A program made the translations under genes and the position numbers. From Halalkalicoccus tibetensis (GTDB lineage: Archaea > Halobacteriota > Halobacteria > Halobacteriales > Halalkalicoccaceae), in contig NZ_JBBMXV010000001.1 in assembly GCF_037996645.1 (NCBI RefSeq), forward strand, positions 190,168-254,167: a DNA stretch of 64,000 nt. The letters are read 5' to 3'. The notes under the pieces are model-generated. The model did no database searches and had not been told where the DNA came from. It saw only the letters and a list, made by a program, of their open reading frames with translations. Shown here piece after piece: positions 52,838-61,778 of this stretch (its first letter is position 1; each line of letters opens with the position of its first letter).

Positions 52838-53383
52838 TCAGTGGACGGTCACTTCGCCGTCCTCGACGGAGATGTCGAGGAGGCTCTTTGCCTCGAACTC
52901 GGTGTCGTCGAGCGCGGAGGGGCCGACCTTGCACAGGACGACCACGACGTCGACGATCTCCGCGCCGATGTCCGAGAGCGCGCCACAGATCGCCGCGAGC
53001 GTCCCGCCCGTCGAGAGCATGTCGTCGACGACGACCACCCGGTCGCCTTCCTCGACGTCGTTGATGTACATCTCGGACTCGGAGTAGCCCGTCTGTTGGT
53101 GGAGCGAGACCTCGCCCGCGAGCCCGTAGGCGCGCTTTCGGATCACGACCAGCGGGATGTCGGTCTGCAGGGAGAGGGCGGTCGCGAGGTGGATCCCCAT
53201 CGCCTCGGGCGCGACGATCTTGTCGACCGCGAGGTCGGCGACCTGCATGACTTCGACGACGACCTCGCGCAACAGCGCGGGTTCGAGCATCGGCACGCCG
53301 TTGCTGATCGGGTGGACGAGGTACTCGTAGCCGTCCTTGTCGATGATGGGCGCGTCGTCGAGCGAGGCGATGAGCTTCTCCAT
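52838..53383 (-). CDS. hpt: Hypoxanthine/guanine phosphoribosyltransferase (HGPRTase-like)
   Basis: Purine salvage enzyme transferring ribose-5-phosphate from PRPP to a purine base. The 181-residue protein has [17 protein letters not shown] near residue 56, the flexible-loop region [21 protein letters not shown], and the PRPP-binding loop [17 protein letters not shown] near residue 115. This is the archaeal HGPRTase/APRT-like family; the base preference cannot be decided here. The ATG at 53383 follows closely the usual [13 protein letters not shown] start of haloarchaeal members. Confidence 0.93.
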   Translation of the reverse strand: MEKLIASLDDAPIIDKDGYEYLVHPISNGVPMLEPALLREVVVEVMQVADLAVDKIVAPEAMGIHLATALSLQTDIPLVVIRKRAYGLAGEVSLHQQTGYSESEMYINDVEEGDRVVVVDDMLSTGGTLAAICGALSDIGAEIVDVVVVLCKVGPSALDDTEFEAKSLLDISVEDGEVTVH

Positions 53384-53559
53384 GGGGCGGGTTCGGGCAA
53401 TCGGAGTAAAAACGGATCGTTCCCGGAATCGAAAGCGCGGCCTCGGCACTCATAGGGCTCCTCATCGCGCGCTGCCTAGACGCGCTCGGTCGGGGTGCTC
53501 GTCATCGGCCACCCGACCTTTCGGCCCGACCCACAAAGCCCCCACGCTCGCCAAGGCCT

Positions 53560-53979
53560 ATGTCGAGCCGTCCCCTTCCCGAATCCATGAGCCGCGACCT
53601 GCCGCCCGAGGCTGAGGAGCTGATCGAGGGCGAGCCGTTGATGGCCCACTTCGCCACCAGTCACGACGACCGCCCGCACGTCGCGCCGATCTGGTACCGC
53701 TACGACTCGGGGACGCTCTCAGTGTTGATCTCCGGGCAGAAGCTCGAGAACGTCCGGCGCAACCCGCGGGTCGCGGTCTCGATCGAGAAGTCGACCGACG
53801 GCGACGCCGAGTGGATGGTCACGATGCGCGGGACCGCCGAGGTGATCGAGAACGAGGAAGCGACCCGCGAGGCCGAGCGTTCGATCAACCCCAAGTACGG
53901 CGCGGATCCGGACGCCTGGACGGGCAACACGCTCGTCCGCGTCGACGTCGGCTCGGGAACCTACCAGACGTACGACTGA
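53560..53979 (+). CDS. PPOX-class pyridoxamine 5'-phosphate oxidase-like flavin/F420-binding protein
   Basis: A 139-residue split-barrel protein. Motifs: GEPLMAHFATSHDDRPHVAPIWYRYD at the start of the barrel, SGQKLENVRRNPRVAVSIEKS in the cofactor-binding region and the C-terminal VRVDVGSGTYQTYD. Family members use FMN or F420 for small-molecule reduction. The ATG at 53560 is used; an in-frame ATG at 53587 (MSRDLPPEAEEL) is a reasonable alternative start. It is monocistronic. Confidence 0.9.
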   Translation: MSSRPLPESMSRDLPPEAEELIEGEPLMAHFATSHDDRPHVAPIWYRYDSGTLSVLISGQKLENVRRNPRVAVSIEKSTDGDAEWMVTMRGTAEVIENEEATREAERSINPKYGADPDAWTGNTLVRVDVGSGTYQTYD

Positions 53980-54063
53980 GGCCGGCCCGCTCTCGCCGCC
54001 CGAGCGCTCTCCGGTTGCAGACGCATGCACAATCGACAGTACGGTGGCTATCGGAGGCCCGAT

Positions 54064-54738
54064 ATGTCAGGATCGGGGGCCAGCGAGCCCGCTATGAGTT
54101 TCGTCGTGCCGGCGAGAAACGAGGCGGAGTACCTGCCCGCGACCCTCGAGAGCATCCGGGATCTCGAGACCGAGCACACGTATGAAACGATCGTCGCCGA
54201 CGGCGACAGCGACGACGGGACCCCGGCGATCGCGACCGAGTACGGCGCGCGGGTCGTCGACGGTGGCGGCGAGGGGATCGGCCACGGCCGCGACGCTGGC
54301 GCGCGGGCCGCGGACGGCGACTGGCTCGCCTTCGTCGACGCCGACACGACCCTCTCGCCGGAGTACCTCGATACGATGCTCGAGTACGCCCGCGGGAACG
54401 ACCTCGCGGCCGCGAGCTCGCGCTGTCGGATGCGCGGCCCGCGCGCCCGGCTGATGCAGGCGACGATCAACCACGTCTTCCCCCGGATGGATCGCCCGAT
54501 CCTCCCCGGGTTCAACTTCCTCGTCCGGCGCCCGGTCTACGAGGCGTCGGGCGGCTTCCCGAACGTCCCCAACGAGGACACCGCGTTCAGCCGACGGCTG
54601 GCCCGCACCGAGCCGGTGGGCTACTGCCCCGAGACGCTCGTCGAGACCTCCCCCCGACGGATCGCGGAGTCGGGCCTGACGGGCACGCTCTATCACTACC
54701 TCCGGCTCGACTGGGGGCGCTATCGCGGCGAGTACTGA
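54064..54738 (+). CDS. Family 2 glycosyltransferase (GT-A fold)
   Basis: From the ATG at 54064 about 224 residues. The nucleotide-sugar domain is clear: MSFVVPARNEAEYLPATLESI, ETIVADGDSDDGTPAIA, and the DxD motif in WLAFVDADTTLSPEYLD. An acceptor-side NEDTAFSRRLA (ED motif) follows near residue 180. There are no membrane helices, so it probably works at the inner face of the membrane on a lipid or soluble acceptor. Start alternatives are the ATGs at 54025 and 54094. It has no glycosylation neighbours, so the role is open. Confidence 0.9.
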   Translation: MSGSGASEPAMSFVVPARNEAEYLPATLESIRDLETEHTYETIVADGDSDDGTPAIATEYGARVVDGGGEGIGHGRDAGARAADGDWLAFVDADTTLSPEYLDTMLEYARGNDLAAASSRCRMRGPRARLMQATINHVFPRMDRPILPGFNFLVRRPVYEASGGFPNVPNEDTAFSRRLARTEPVGYCPETLVETSPRRIAESGLTGTLYHYLRLDWGRYRGEY

Positions 54739-54795
54739 CCTGTCGGGTTCGGGAGGGGCGATAGGGGTATCTCGGCCGGCGACCTCATCACACTG

Positions 54796-55446
54796 ATGAG
54801 TACCGTCATCGAGTTCACCGTTCCCGCGAGCGCCTGTGCGCTCGGCCGGTCGCTCGGGGGCGACCCGGACGCGCTCCTCGAGCTCGACCGCGTGGTCCCG
54901 ACCGACGACACCGTCATGCCGTTCTTCTGGGTCTGGAGTCTCGACCCCGAGACGTTCGCGGCGGCCGCCGGGGACGAGCCGGCGATCGAGGAGCTGTCGA
55001 TCGTCGACCGGGTCGAGGACGGGGCGCTCTTCGCCGCGCGATGGAACCGGGAGGCCGCCGGCACGCTGTTCGCCATCGTCCGCAGCGAGGGCTCGCTGCT
55101 CGACGCGCGGGCGAGCGCCGTGGAGTGGCGCTTCGAGGTCCGGTTCGCCGACCGGAGGGCCACCGCCGCGTTCCGCGAGTTCTGCGAGGACCGGGACGTC
55201 CCCCTGTCGCTCACCCGCGTCACCACCTCCGCGACCCCCGAGAACGACCGATACGGCCTCACCGACGATCAGCGCGACGCGCTCGCGACGGCCTACCGAC
55301 GGGGCTACTTCGAGGAGCCCCGCCGGGCGACCCTCGAGGACGTCGCCGCGGAGCTCGGCATCTCCGCGCGGGCGGTCGCCGGGCGGCTCAGGCGCGGGCA
55401 GGCGACGCTGCTCGAACGGACCGGGCTGGCGGCGGATCCGCGGTAA
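54796..55446 (+). CDS. Bat-type HTH transcriptional regulator (HTH-10 domain)
   Basis: A 216-residue regulator typical of haloarchaea. Residues about 1-150 are the N-terminal sensor/GAF-like part (VIEFTVPASACALGRSLGG ... WRFEVRFADRRATAAFREFC). Residues about 155-210 are the HTH-10 domain: YGLTDDQRDALATAYRRGYFEEPRRATL followed by EDVAAELGISARAVAGRLRRGQATLL. The targets are not evident; a palindrome with a TATA box directly downstream (55449-55473) could be one. Family assignment is secure. Confidence 0.92.
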   Translation: MSTVIEFTVPASACALGRSLGGDPDALLELDRVVPTDDTVMPFFWVWSLDPETFAAAAGDEPAIEELSIVDRVEDGALFAARWNREAAGTLFAIVRSEGSLLDARASAVEWRFEVRFADRRATAAFREFCEDRDVPLSLTRVTTSATPENDRYGLTDDQRDALATAYRRGYFEEPRRATLEDVAAELGISARAVAGRLRRGQATLLERTGLAADPR

Positions 55447-55448
55447 GC

Positions 55449-55473
55449 GTATAAACCCCTTCAGCGCTGAAGG
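55449..55473. promoter_or_regulatory. TATA-like element followed by a perfect 16-bp palindrome
   Basis: GTATAAAC at 55449-55456 is directly followed by CCTTCAGCGCTGAAGG (55458-55473), a perfect palindrome. It begins 3 nt after the Bat-type regulator's stop. No convincing gene starts downstream on the plus strand: the frame from an ATG at 55483 is opposite the DHS gene. It may be a terminator-like hairpin of the regulator gene (no T-run), or an operator/promoter of an unannotated RNA. Confidence 0.4.
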
Positions 55474-55644
55474 CGCGGGCGGATGACCTCCCGACCCCTA
55501 CTCCCGGCCGCAGGCCACACGCGGGCCGACACCGCTGGACCGTCGCCCCGGTGGCTCGCGCGCGTCTATGGCCTCGCGCCCTCCATCAGAGGCACCCACC
55601 GGCTCATCCACCATCCACCTTTCCGCTCGTTTCCAATCGACCGA

Positions 55645-56649
55645 TCAGTCCTCGATCCCCTCGCGGGCGGCCGCCACGACCAGCGGGAGCGTGATCGTCG
55701 CGTCCGCGTACACGGAGGCGTTCTCGCCGGCCTTCTCGATCTTGCCCCACGAACGCGCCTCGTCGAGCGTTGCCCCCGAGAGCCCGCCCGTCTGTGGCGA
55801 GTCCATCGTCAGCTGGACCGCGTAGTCGTAGGCCGTCGGCGTCACGAGCATCGTCTGCAGCACGTAGTTCTTCGGCACCCCGCCGCCGACGACGAACGCG
55901 CCGGCCCGCTCGGCGTGGTACGCGAGGTCGTTCAAGTGAGTCATGTCCGAGAGGGCGTCGAGCGAGAAATCGGCGGTCTGGGAGAACATCCACGCCTGCA
56001 GCCCGAGCACCGAGTCCTGGATCGCCGGACAGTAGATCGGAACGTCCTCCTCGTGGGCCGCCGCGGCGATGCCGGCGTCCTCCTCGATCCCCTCCTCCCG
56101 ATTGACCTCGGCGTTCGCCCGCCCGAGCTCGGCGGTGAGTTCGCGGATCGAGACGGTCCCGTCGAGCGCGGGGAAGACCTCCTCGCGGAGGTGGGTCTCG
56201 AGCAGCGTGAAGTGCTCCTGGGGGAGGTAGACGTTGTAGATCCGGTCGACCCACTCGTCGCGGAGCGCTTCGTCGTGCTCCCGGCGCGTCTTCGTCTCGT
56301 GGTCGTCGCTCCCGTGATGGTGTTTGCCGCCGATCCCCTCGATCGCGTCGTGGGTGAGGTTCGCGCCCGTCGTCACCAGCGCGTCGATGTAGCCGTCGCG
56401 GATCAGGTCGACGACGAGCCCGCGCATCCCCGTCGGGACCATCGCGCCCGCGAGCCCGAAGAAGACGCTCACCTCCTCGTCGCCGAACATCCGCTCGGCG
56501 ATCCCGACCGCCTCGTGGAGGTCCGCGGCGCCGATCCCCGCGTTGCCGTACTCGGCGGCGAGCTCGCCGACCGTCATCCCGGCGTGAACGCTGCTGTGGC
56601 CGATCGGATCGTGTTTGAACTCCTCGCGTGGCGGGGTGTCGTCGGTCAT
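55645..56649 (-). CDS. dhs: Deoxyhypusine synthase (DHS)
   Basis: Modifies the conserved Lys of aIF5A. The 334-residue protein has the family blocks SSVHAGMTVGEL, VFFGLAGAMVPTGMRGLVVDLI, ALVTTGANLTHDAIEGIGGKHHHG near residue 91 (NAD site), CPAIQDSVLGLQ near 210, GGGVPKNYVLQ and SGATLDEARSWGKI near 295, which should contain the active-site Lys. It lies downstream of the aIF5A-agmatinase-NIF3 run on the same strand after a 350-nt gap. In Haloferax the reaction has been proposed to use agmatine instead of spermidine, consistent with the neighbouring agmatinase. Confidence 0.93.
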   Translation of the reverse strand: MTDDTPPREEFKHDPIGHSSVHAGMTVGELAAEYGNAGIGAADLHEAVGIAERMFGDEEVSVFFGLAGAMVPTGMRGLVVDLIRDGYIDALVTTGANLTHDAIEGIGGKHHHGSDDHETKTRREHDEALRDEWVDRIYNVYLPQEHFTLLETHLREEVFPALDGTVSIRELTAELGRANAEVNREEGIEEDAGIAAAAHEEDVPIYCPAIQDSVLGLQAWMFSQTADFSLDALSDMTHLNDLAYHAERAGAFVVGGGVPKNYVLQTMLVTPTAYDYAVQLTMDSPQTGGLSGATLDEARSWGKIEKAGENASVYADATITLPLVVAAAREGIED

Positions 56650-56999
56650 AGCGGACCTGCGGCCGGGGGCGGTTTCAACCGTTCGATAAAACGCGGATGG
56701 GGAAGGGGAGTAGCCATGGATGCGGTCGCGGATGGTGGATCCGCCCGGTCCGCACGACGGCCGGCCTCTGCCAGGAGGGCCGGCCGCGAGCGCCCGCGGG
56801 GATCCGGTTACGGTTCGACCGATCCGTACTCCGCCGCTCGGGGCAGGATCCCCGACGGGGAATACGACAGACGGTATTCACCGATACCTCATTACTATCC
56901 ACTCCTTAATTCCGACCGAAATTAGGTGACACGAGAGTGCGTGAATTAGTGGCTCGTTTATCCGGGAGGACGAATGACACTTGTCAGTTCAGAGCGGAA
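56650..56999. other. 350-nt gap without a supported gene
   Basis: Between the DHS start and the NIF3-like stop. Short frames exist on both strands (56697-56909 plus; 56675-56902 minus) but are Arg/Pro/Ser-rich with no protein character. Positions 56870-56960 are AT-rich (TATTCACCGATACCTCATTAC; CTTAATTCC; AAATTAGG) with an imperfect inverted repeat CCTTAATT...AAATTAGG near 56901-56926. This would be a place for the DHS promoter if it lay nearer 56680, but I see no clear TATA box there. An unannotated RNA is possible. Confidence 0.4.
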
Positions 57000-57761
57000 C
57001 TAAAGGCCCGTCGGGGCGTCGATCCAGGTCGTCTCGAGCCCCCAGTCCTCGGCGAGCCCCTGGAGGGCCCGGACGCCGAACGTCTCGGTCGCGTAGTGGC
57101 CCGCGAGCGCGACCGACACGCCGGCCTCCCGGGCCTCGTGGTAGAGCTGCTGTTTGCCCTCGCCGGTCACGAACGCGTCCGCGTCCGATTCTGCGGCCTC
57201 GCCCAGCCAGTCGGCCCCGCTCCCGGTGACGATCGCCACCTCCTCGATCTCGTCGGGGCCGAACTCGAGGAGCTGAACGTCCCGGCCGCCGGTGTCGAGG
57301 TCCGAGAGCCGATCCGCGAGTCCGTCGGCACTCATGGGGCCCGTCGCGCGTCCGGCGATCCCGATCGTCTCCGGGCCGAGCAACCCGAACCCCTCGCACG
57401 CTTCGAGCCCGAGATGGTCCGCGACGCCGGCGGCGTTGCCGAGCTCGGGATGCGAATCCAGCGGGAGATGGGAGACGTACAGTGCCAGGTCGTTCTCGAT
57501 CAGTGCGGCGATCCGGTCGTAGCTGCGGCCCGTGACCCGCTCGATCCCGCCCCACGAGAGCCCGTGGTGGACACAGAGCGCGTCCGCGCCGGCCTCCGCG
57601 GCCGCCTCGATCGTCTCGACCGCGGCGTCGACCGCGAAGGCGGCGCGTTCGATCTCACCCTCGTCGCCGACCTGCAGCCCGTTCGCGCTCGCGTCGAGGT
57701 CGGCGAACTCGTCCGTTCGGAGCCGCTCGTCGTACCGCTCGCACAGTTCAGTCAGTCGCAT
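57000..57761 (-). CDS. NIF3-like (DUF34) dinuclear-metal protein
   Basis: A 253-residue member of the NIF3/YbgI family with a bimetal site. The metal-binding motifs are visible: CVHHGLSWGG near residue 62, VSHLPLDSHPELGNAAG near 95 and the C-terminal ALAGHYATETFGVRAL near 215. Proposed roles in the family include GTP cyclohydrolase-like or metallochaperone functions; none is certain. Its start overlaps the agmatinase gene by 14 nt, placing it third in the operon aIF5A-agmatinase-NIF3. The overlap suggests a functional link to hypusine or polyamine metabolism (inference). Confidence 0.92.
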   Translation of the reverse strand: MRLTELCERYDERLRTDEFADLDASANGLQVGDEGEIERAAFAVDAAVETIEAAAEAGADALCVHHGLSWGGIERVTGRSYDRIAALIENDLALYVSHLPLDSHPELGNAAGVADHLGLEACEGFGLLGPETIGIAGRATGPMSADGLADRLSDLDTGGRDVQLLEFGPDEIEEVAIVTGSGADWLGEAAESDADAFVTGEGKQQLYHEAREAGVSVALAGHYATETFGVRALQGLAEDWGLETTWIDAPTGL

Positions 57762-58578
57762 GGGCGTGTGTATAGACGAACTCCCTGAGTAGTTTTCCAC
57801 CGAGCGCCGCCGCCTGCCCGTCGTCGCGGTCGTTGACCTCGACGGCGTCGAAGCCGATACAGTGGGGCGCGGCCGCCCGGACGACGCCACGCATCTCCCG
57901 GGAGGTCAGGCCGAACGGCTCCATGGTACCCGTCCCCGGGGCGAACGCGGGGTCCGCCCCGTCGACGTCGACGCTCAGGTAGACGCGCTTGTTCGAGAAG
58001 GGGTCGCGTGCCCCGCCGACGACCGCCTGCAGCCACGGCCCGACGTCCTCCGGCGGGACGACCGTCACGTCGGCCTCGGCGGCGCGCTCCCACTCGGCCT
58101 CGCTGCCGGTCCGCGCGCCGACGACGATCGCCTCCTCGGCGGTCTCGAGGGCGTGGCGGGTCACGCAGGCGTGGGACCACTCGTCGCCGTCGTACTCCTC
58201 GCGCAGGTCGAGGTGTGCGTCGATCGAGACGAACAGTTCGGGCTCGGTCGCCCGGACGCCCGCGGCGCTGACGGTGTGCTCGCCGCCCAGAAGGAGGGGG
58301 ATCGCGTCGTCCCAGACCACGTCACGAACCACCCCCGAGAGGTGATCGACGTAATCGGGGACGTCGTTCCACGCGCGGACGTCGCCATGGTCGTGAACGG
58401 AGAGGTCCGAGAACTGCCGGTCGGTTCGTACGTCGTAGTCGTCGAACGTCTCGGCGAACGTCCGTACTCGGCCGGGGCCGAACCGGGCTCCCGGCTGAAA
58501 GCTCGTCGTGGCGTCGAGCGGCGCGCCGACGATCACGTAGTCGGCGTCCTCGCGCGGGGTCGACGCGCCGGGAAACAT
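57748..58578 (-). CDS. speB: Agmatinase/ureohydrolase (SpeB family), likely in deoxyhypusine synthesis
   Basis: Mn-dependent ureohydrolase of 276 residues. Metal ligands are visible in LLGGEHTVSAAG (His), FVSIDAHLDLREEY (DAHxD) near residue 118 and YLSVDVDGADPAFAPGTGTMEP (DxDxxDP) near 197. It overlaps the aIF5A gene by one base (TGATG) and the NIF3 gene by 14 nt. In haloarchaea the adjacent agmatinase is thought to remove urea from an agmatine-modified aIF5A (or supply putrescine), rather than to act as a free catabolic enzyme. The activity is family knowledge; the specific step is inferred. Confidence 0.93.
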   Translation of the reverse strand: MFPGASTPREDADYVIVGAPLDATTSFQPGARFGPGRVRTFAETFDDYDVRTDRQFSDLSVHDHGDVRAWNDVPDYVDHLSGVVRDVVWDDAIPLLLGGEHTVSAAGVRATEPELFVSIDAHLDLREEYDGDEWSHACVTRHALETAEEAIVVGARTGSEAEWERAAEADVTVVPPEDVGPWLQAVVGGARDPFSNKRVYLSVDVDGADPAFAPGTGTMEPFGLTSREMRGVVRAAAPHCIGFDAVEVNDRDDGQAAALGGKLLREFVYTHAHATD

Positions 58579-58958
58579 CAGCTGATGATCTTGCGCTGGC
58601 CTTCCAGTTCGAGGAACTCGATATCGTCCTCGGCCGAGAGGTCGGCGTCGTCGGGCGTGCTGATCGTGATCGTCTCGTACGTATCGAGGTCCATCACCTG
58701 GGCGACCGAGGCGCTCTCGACGTTGATGACCTGGCCCTGCTTTCGCTCGATGATCGGAACACGGATCTTCGCGTCGACGGGCTGGGAGAAGCTGCGCTTC
58801 TTGCCGTCGAAGACGCCCTTGCCCTCGACGCGGGCCTTCGCGCTGCCGTGTTTCCCGGGTTTCGCAGTGCTGTAGTGGGTGATCTTACACGCGGCCTCGT
58901 CCATCATGACGTAACCGCCCTCCTGCAGATCACGGACCTGCTTCTGCCGTGTTACCAT
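58578..58958 (-). CDS. eif5A: Translation initiation/elongation factor aIF5A
   Basis: Ribosome-binding factor that relieves stalled translation and carries hypusine or deoxyhypusine. The 126-residue protein has the SH3-like N-domain with the modification loop [12 protein letters not shown]; the modified Lys is residue 36 (PGKHG). The C-terminal OB-fold domain includes [13 protein letters not shown] and [20 protein letters not shown] box near 58982-58987 gives a leaderless start at 58958. First gene of an overlapping operon with agmatinase and NIF3-like protein. Confidence 0.96.
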   Translation of the reverse strand: MVTRQKQVRDLQEGGYVMMDEAACKITHYSTAKPGKHGSAKARVEGKGVFDGKKRSFSQPVDAKIRVPIIERKQGQVINVESASVAQVMDLDTYETITISTPDDADLSAEDDIEFLELEGQRKIIS

Positions 58959-59002
58959 GCGGATCGCTATCCACGGTAGCTGTATAAGTGATTTGGAACG
59001 CG

Positions 59003-60070
59003 CTACCTGCGGTGTTCGATCACACGCCCGACGCGTTCGAGGCCCTCCTCCAGCGCCTCCGTGGGTAGCCCGAACCCGATCCGAAAGTAGCCCTCGAACC
59101 CGAAGAACTCCCCCGGTGCGAGCACGACCCCCTCCTCGACGACCGCCCGACAGAACTCCCTCCCGGAGTCGAACCCCTCCGGAACGGTCACGAACCCGTT
59201 GACCCCCACCGGGTCGTGCCACGAGAGACCGTACTCGTCGATCCACCCCGCGACCCGGTCGTGGTGCTCGCGCGCCAGCTCGCGGTTCTCCGCGAGGACC
59301 TCGTCTTCCTGCTCGCCCATCGCTTGCCGGGCGACGTGCTGGCCGAAGACGGAGGGGGAGATCGTGGTGTAGTCCTTCCAGCCCACCGCGCCCTCGACCA
59401 CCTCCTCGGGCCCGGCGATCCAGCCGAAACGCAGCCCCGCCAGTCCGTAGGCCTTCGTCAGGCTGGTCGTGCTGATCCCGTGTTCGCCCATCGACGCGAC
59501 GGGGGGCAAGGGGTCCTCGGCGAGCAGCCGGTAGACCTCGTCACAGAGCAGGTAGGCGTCGTTCTCGGCCGCGAGGTCGCAGAGCGCCCTCACGGTCTCC
59601 TCGGAGTGGTACTTCCCGGTCGGGTTGTTCGGGTTGTTGAGCACGAGCAGCTCGGTTTCGGGGCGGATCGCCTCCGCGACGCTATCGACGTCGAGCTCCC
59701 AGTCGGGTGGGGAGAGCTCGACCCGCGAGACCTCGCAGATCGACTCGGGAACCGCCGAAAGCGCCTGATACGTGGGGGTGACGACGACGGCATGGTCCCC
59801 GGCATCGAGCAGCGACCGGAACACGAGGTAGTTCGCCTCCTGGGTCCCGCAGGTGAAACAGACCTCCTCGGCCCCCCGGCCGTAGCGCTCCCCGACCTCG
59901 GCGCGAAAGTCGGGGTCGCCGTCGGTCGGGATCACGTAGCCGAGTTCACCGGGATCGGTGTCGAAGCGTTCGGCGGGGAGGCTCCGGATCCCGCTCTCGG
60001 CGAGCATGACCTCGGCGTCATGTTCGTACTCGTCGAACCAGCGTTCGAGCTCGAAGGGGGCGATCTCCAT
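59003..60070 (-). CDS. PLP-dependent aminotransferase (class I/II)
   Basis: A 355-residue fold-type I aminotransferase. Landmarks: [35 protein letters not shown] (N-binding), [12 protein letters not shown] (Asp for PLP N1), the Schiff-base Lys in [18 protein letters not shown] near residue 220, and the C-terminal substrate Arg in YFRIGFGLP. It is similar to capreomycidine synthase/MalY-aspartate-type aminotransferases as found in archaea, but the substrate is uncertain. It is 44 nt from aIF5A's upstream region and not evidently in an operon. Confidence 0.92.
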   Translation of the reverse strand: MEIAPFELERWFDEYEHDAEVMLAESGIRSLPAERFDTDPGELGYVIPTDGDPDFRAEVGERYGRGAEEVCFTCGTQEANYLVFRSLLDAGDHAVVVTPTYQALSAVPESICEVSRVELSPPDWELDVDSVAEAIRPETELLVLNNPNNPTGKYHSEETVRALCDLAAENDAYLLCDEVYRLLAEDPLPPVASMGEHGISTTSLTKAYGLAGLRFGWIAGPEEVVEGAVGWKDYTTISPSVFGQHVARQAMGEQEDEVLAENRELAREHHDRVAGWIDEYGLSWHDPVGVNGFVTVPEGFDSGREFCRAVVEEGVVLAPGEFFGFEGYFRIGFGLPTEALEEGLERVGRVIEHRR

Positions 60071-60107
60071 GCCGGGGCTACGGCGGGTCGCCTATCAACC
60101 CCGTCGA

Positions 60108-61772
60108 TCAGTCCTCGCGCCGCTTTCGCATGCTCTGGCGGGTGAACTGCGGGCGCGCGCGGATCCCCTTGCGGCGCCTCGTGAAGGAGCGATAGAGCAC
60201 GTAGACGATGAACACCGAGAGCAGCGCGGGGACGACCGCGGGCTCCCAGGCGCGGAAGGCGTAGATGATCGACGTCGAGATCAGCGTCACCGAGAGCAGC
60301 AGGCCGTAGATCAGCCGCTTCGCGAGCCGGTCGAAGACGTCGTCGGGGTCCTGGACGTCGACGTTGATCGTGACGTCCCCGCGACCGAGCTGTGAGAGGG
60401 TGTCGTCGGCGGTCTGGGGCAGGCGGATCGAGGCCCGCGTCGAGTCCCAGAGCTCCCGACCGGTCTCCTCGGCGACCTGTTTCGCCGTCTCCTCGCGATA
60501 GCCCTCCTCCGAGAGGTACTCCGTCGCGGTCTCGATGAAGTCGAAGTTGGGATCGAGGGTGACACAGACCCCCTCGACGACCGTCGCGACCCGCAACACG
60601 AGCGCGAGGTTCGAGGGCAGCCGGAGGGGGAACTCGTAGATGGTGTCCTCGATCTGGCTGATGATCTGGTTGACGCGGTACTGCTCGATCTGCTCGCCCC
60701 GGACGTCCGCGATCGCCAGCTCCATCACGTCGCCCATCACCTGCCGGTCGGCCTCGGGGCTGAGCGTCCCCATCTCGATCAGGGTGTCGAGGATGCCCTG
60801 GATGTCCTGGTTGGCGACCGCGATGTAGAACTCGACGATCTTCCCCTGGACGAACGGGTCGACCCGCCCGCTCATCCCGAAGTCGTAGAAGACGACCGAG
60901 CCGTCCTCGCGCACGGCGAGGTTACCGGGATGGGGGTCGGCGTGGAAGACGCCGTCCTCGATGATCATCTGGAGGTAGGTTCGTTGAAGGGTCTCCGCGA
61001 GCTCGTGGCGGTCGATCCCCTTCTCGTCGAGCCGCTCGACGTCGTTGATCTTCGTCCCGCCGATGTACTCCATCGTCAACACGCGCCCCGTCGAGTGGCT
61101 ATCGACGATCCCGGGGATCGCGACCCGGTCGTTGCCCGCGAAGTTCCCCCGGATCTCCCGGAGCATCTCGGCCTCCCGCTCGTAATCCATCTCCTCGCGG
61201 ATCGTCTTCGCGAACTCGTCCGCGAGGTTCTCGAGCGAGAACGCCTGGGCGTCCTTGACGAACCAGAGCAGGAGAGGCAGCGAGAACTTGATCACCCGCA
61301 GGTCGGCCTCGATCAGCGACTCGATCTCGGGCCGGCGAACCTTCACCGCGACCAGCTGATCGTCGACGTACGCCCGGTAGACCTGGCCCAGGCTGGCGCC
61401 GCTGATCGCGTCGCGGTTGAACTCCTCGAAGCGCTCGTCGACGGGCCCGAGCTCCTCCTCGAGGACCACCCGCGCCTCCTCCCACTCGGCGGGGGGCACC
61501 TCGTCCTGCAGTTTCGAGAGCTCGTCGATGTACGCCGGCGGGAGCACGTCGGGGCGCGTCGAGAGCAGCTGGCCGAGCTTGATGAACGTCGGGCCCAGCG
61601 TCAGCAGCGAGTCGAGCAGCCGCCGGGCGCGCTCGCGTTGGGTCTCGACGTCGACCTGGCGGCTACGCCCGAACAGCACGAACCGGCGCCGGTCGCGCGC
61701 GTACGCCCACAACAACGGCAGGAACTGCCAGGCGACGATGAAGAACCGGCGGTACGCACGGAGCCGTACCAT
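60108..61772 (-). CDS. ABC1/UbiB family atypical kinase-like membrane protein
   Basis: A 554-residue UbiB-family protein. The N-terminal KxGQ motif is in LGPTFIKLGQLLSTRPDVLPP, the Ala-rich nucleotide loop in ISGASLGQVYRA near residue 123, the ATP Lys in LVAVKVRRPEI, and the catalytic-loop and metal motifs in VFHADPHPGNLA and VFYDFGMSG. The C-terminus has two hydrophobic helices (LIYGLLLSVTLISTSIIYAF; VVPALLSVFIVYVLYRSF) and a basic tail. In other organisms it supports quinone/prenyl-lipid synthesis; haloarchaea make menaquinone, so a lipid-extraction role is plausible (inferred). Confidence 0.94.
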   Translation of the reverse strand: MVRLRAYRRFFIVAWQFLPLLWAYARDRRRFVLFGRSRQVDVETQRERARRLLDSLLTLGPTFIKLGQLLSTRPDVLPPAYIDELSKLQDEVPPAEWEEARVVLEEELGPVDERFEEFNRDAISGASLGQVYRAYVDDQLVAVKVRRPEIESLIEADLRVIKFSLPLLLWFVKDAQAFSLENLADEFAKTIREEMDYEREAEMLREIRGNFAGNDRVAIPGIVDSHSTGRVLTMEYIGGTKINDVERLDEKGIDRHELAETLQRTYLQMIIEDGVFHADPHPGNLAVREDGSVVFYDFGMSGRVDPFVQGKIVEFYIAVANQDIQGILDTLIEMGTLSPEADRQVMGDVMELAIADVRGEQIEQYRVNQIISQIEDTIYEFPLRLPSNLALVLRVATVVEGVCVTLDPNFDFIETATEYLSEEGYREETAKQVAEETGRELWDSTRASIRLPQTADDTLSQLGRGDVTINVDVQDPDDVFDRLAKRLIYGLLLSVTLISTSIIYAFRAWEPAVVPALLSVFIVYVLYRSFTRRRKGIRARPQFTRQSMRKRRED

Positions 61773-61778
61773 CCCCGC

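Noticed and set aside
55483-56925. Plus-strand 480-codon frame beginning just after the 16-bp palindrome
   Set aside because: Despite the TATA-like element before it, the frame is the antisense of DHS and has no protein character.
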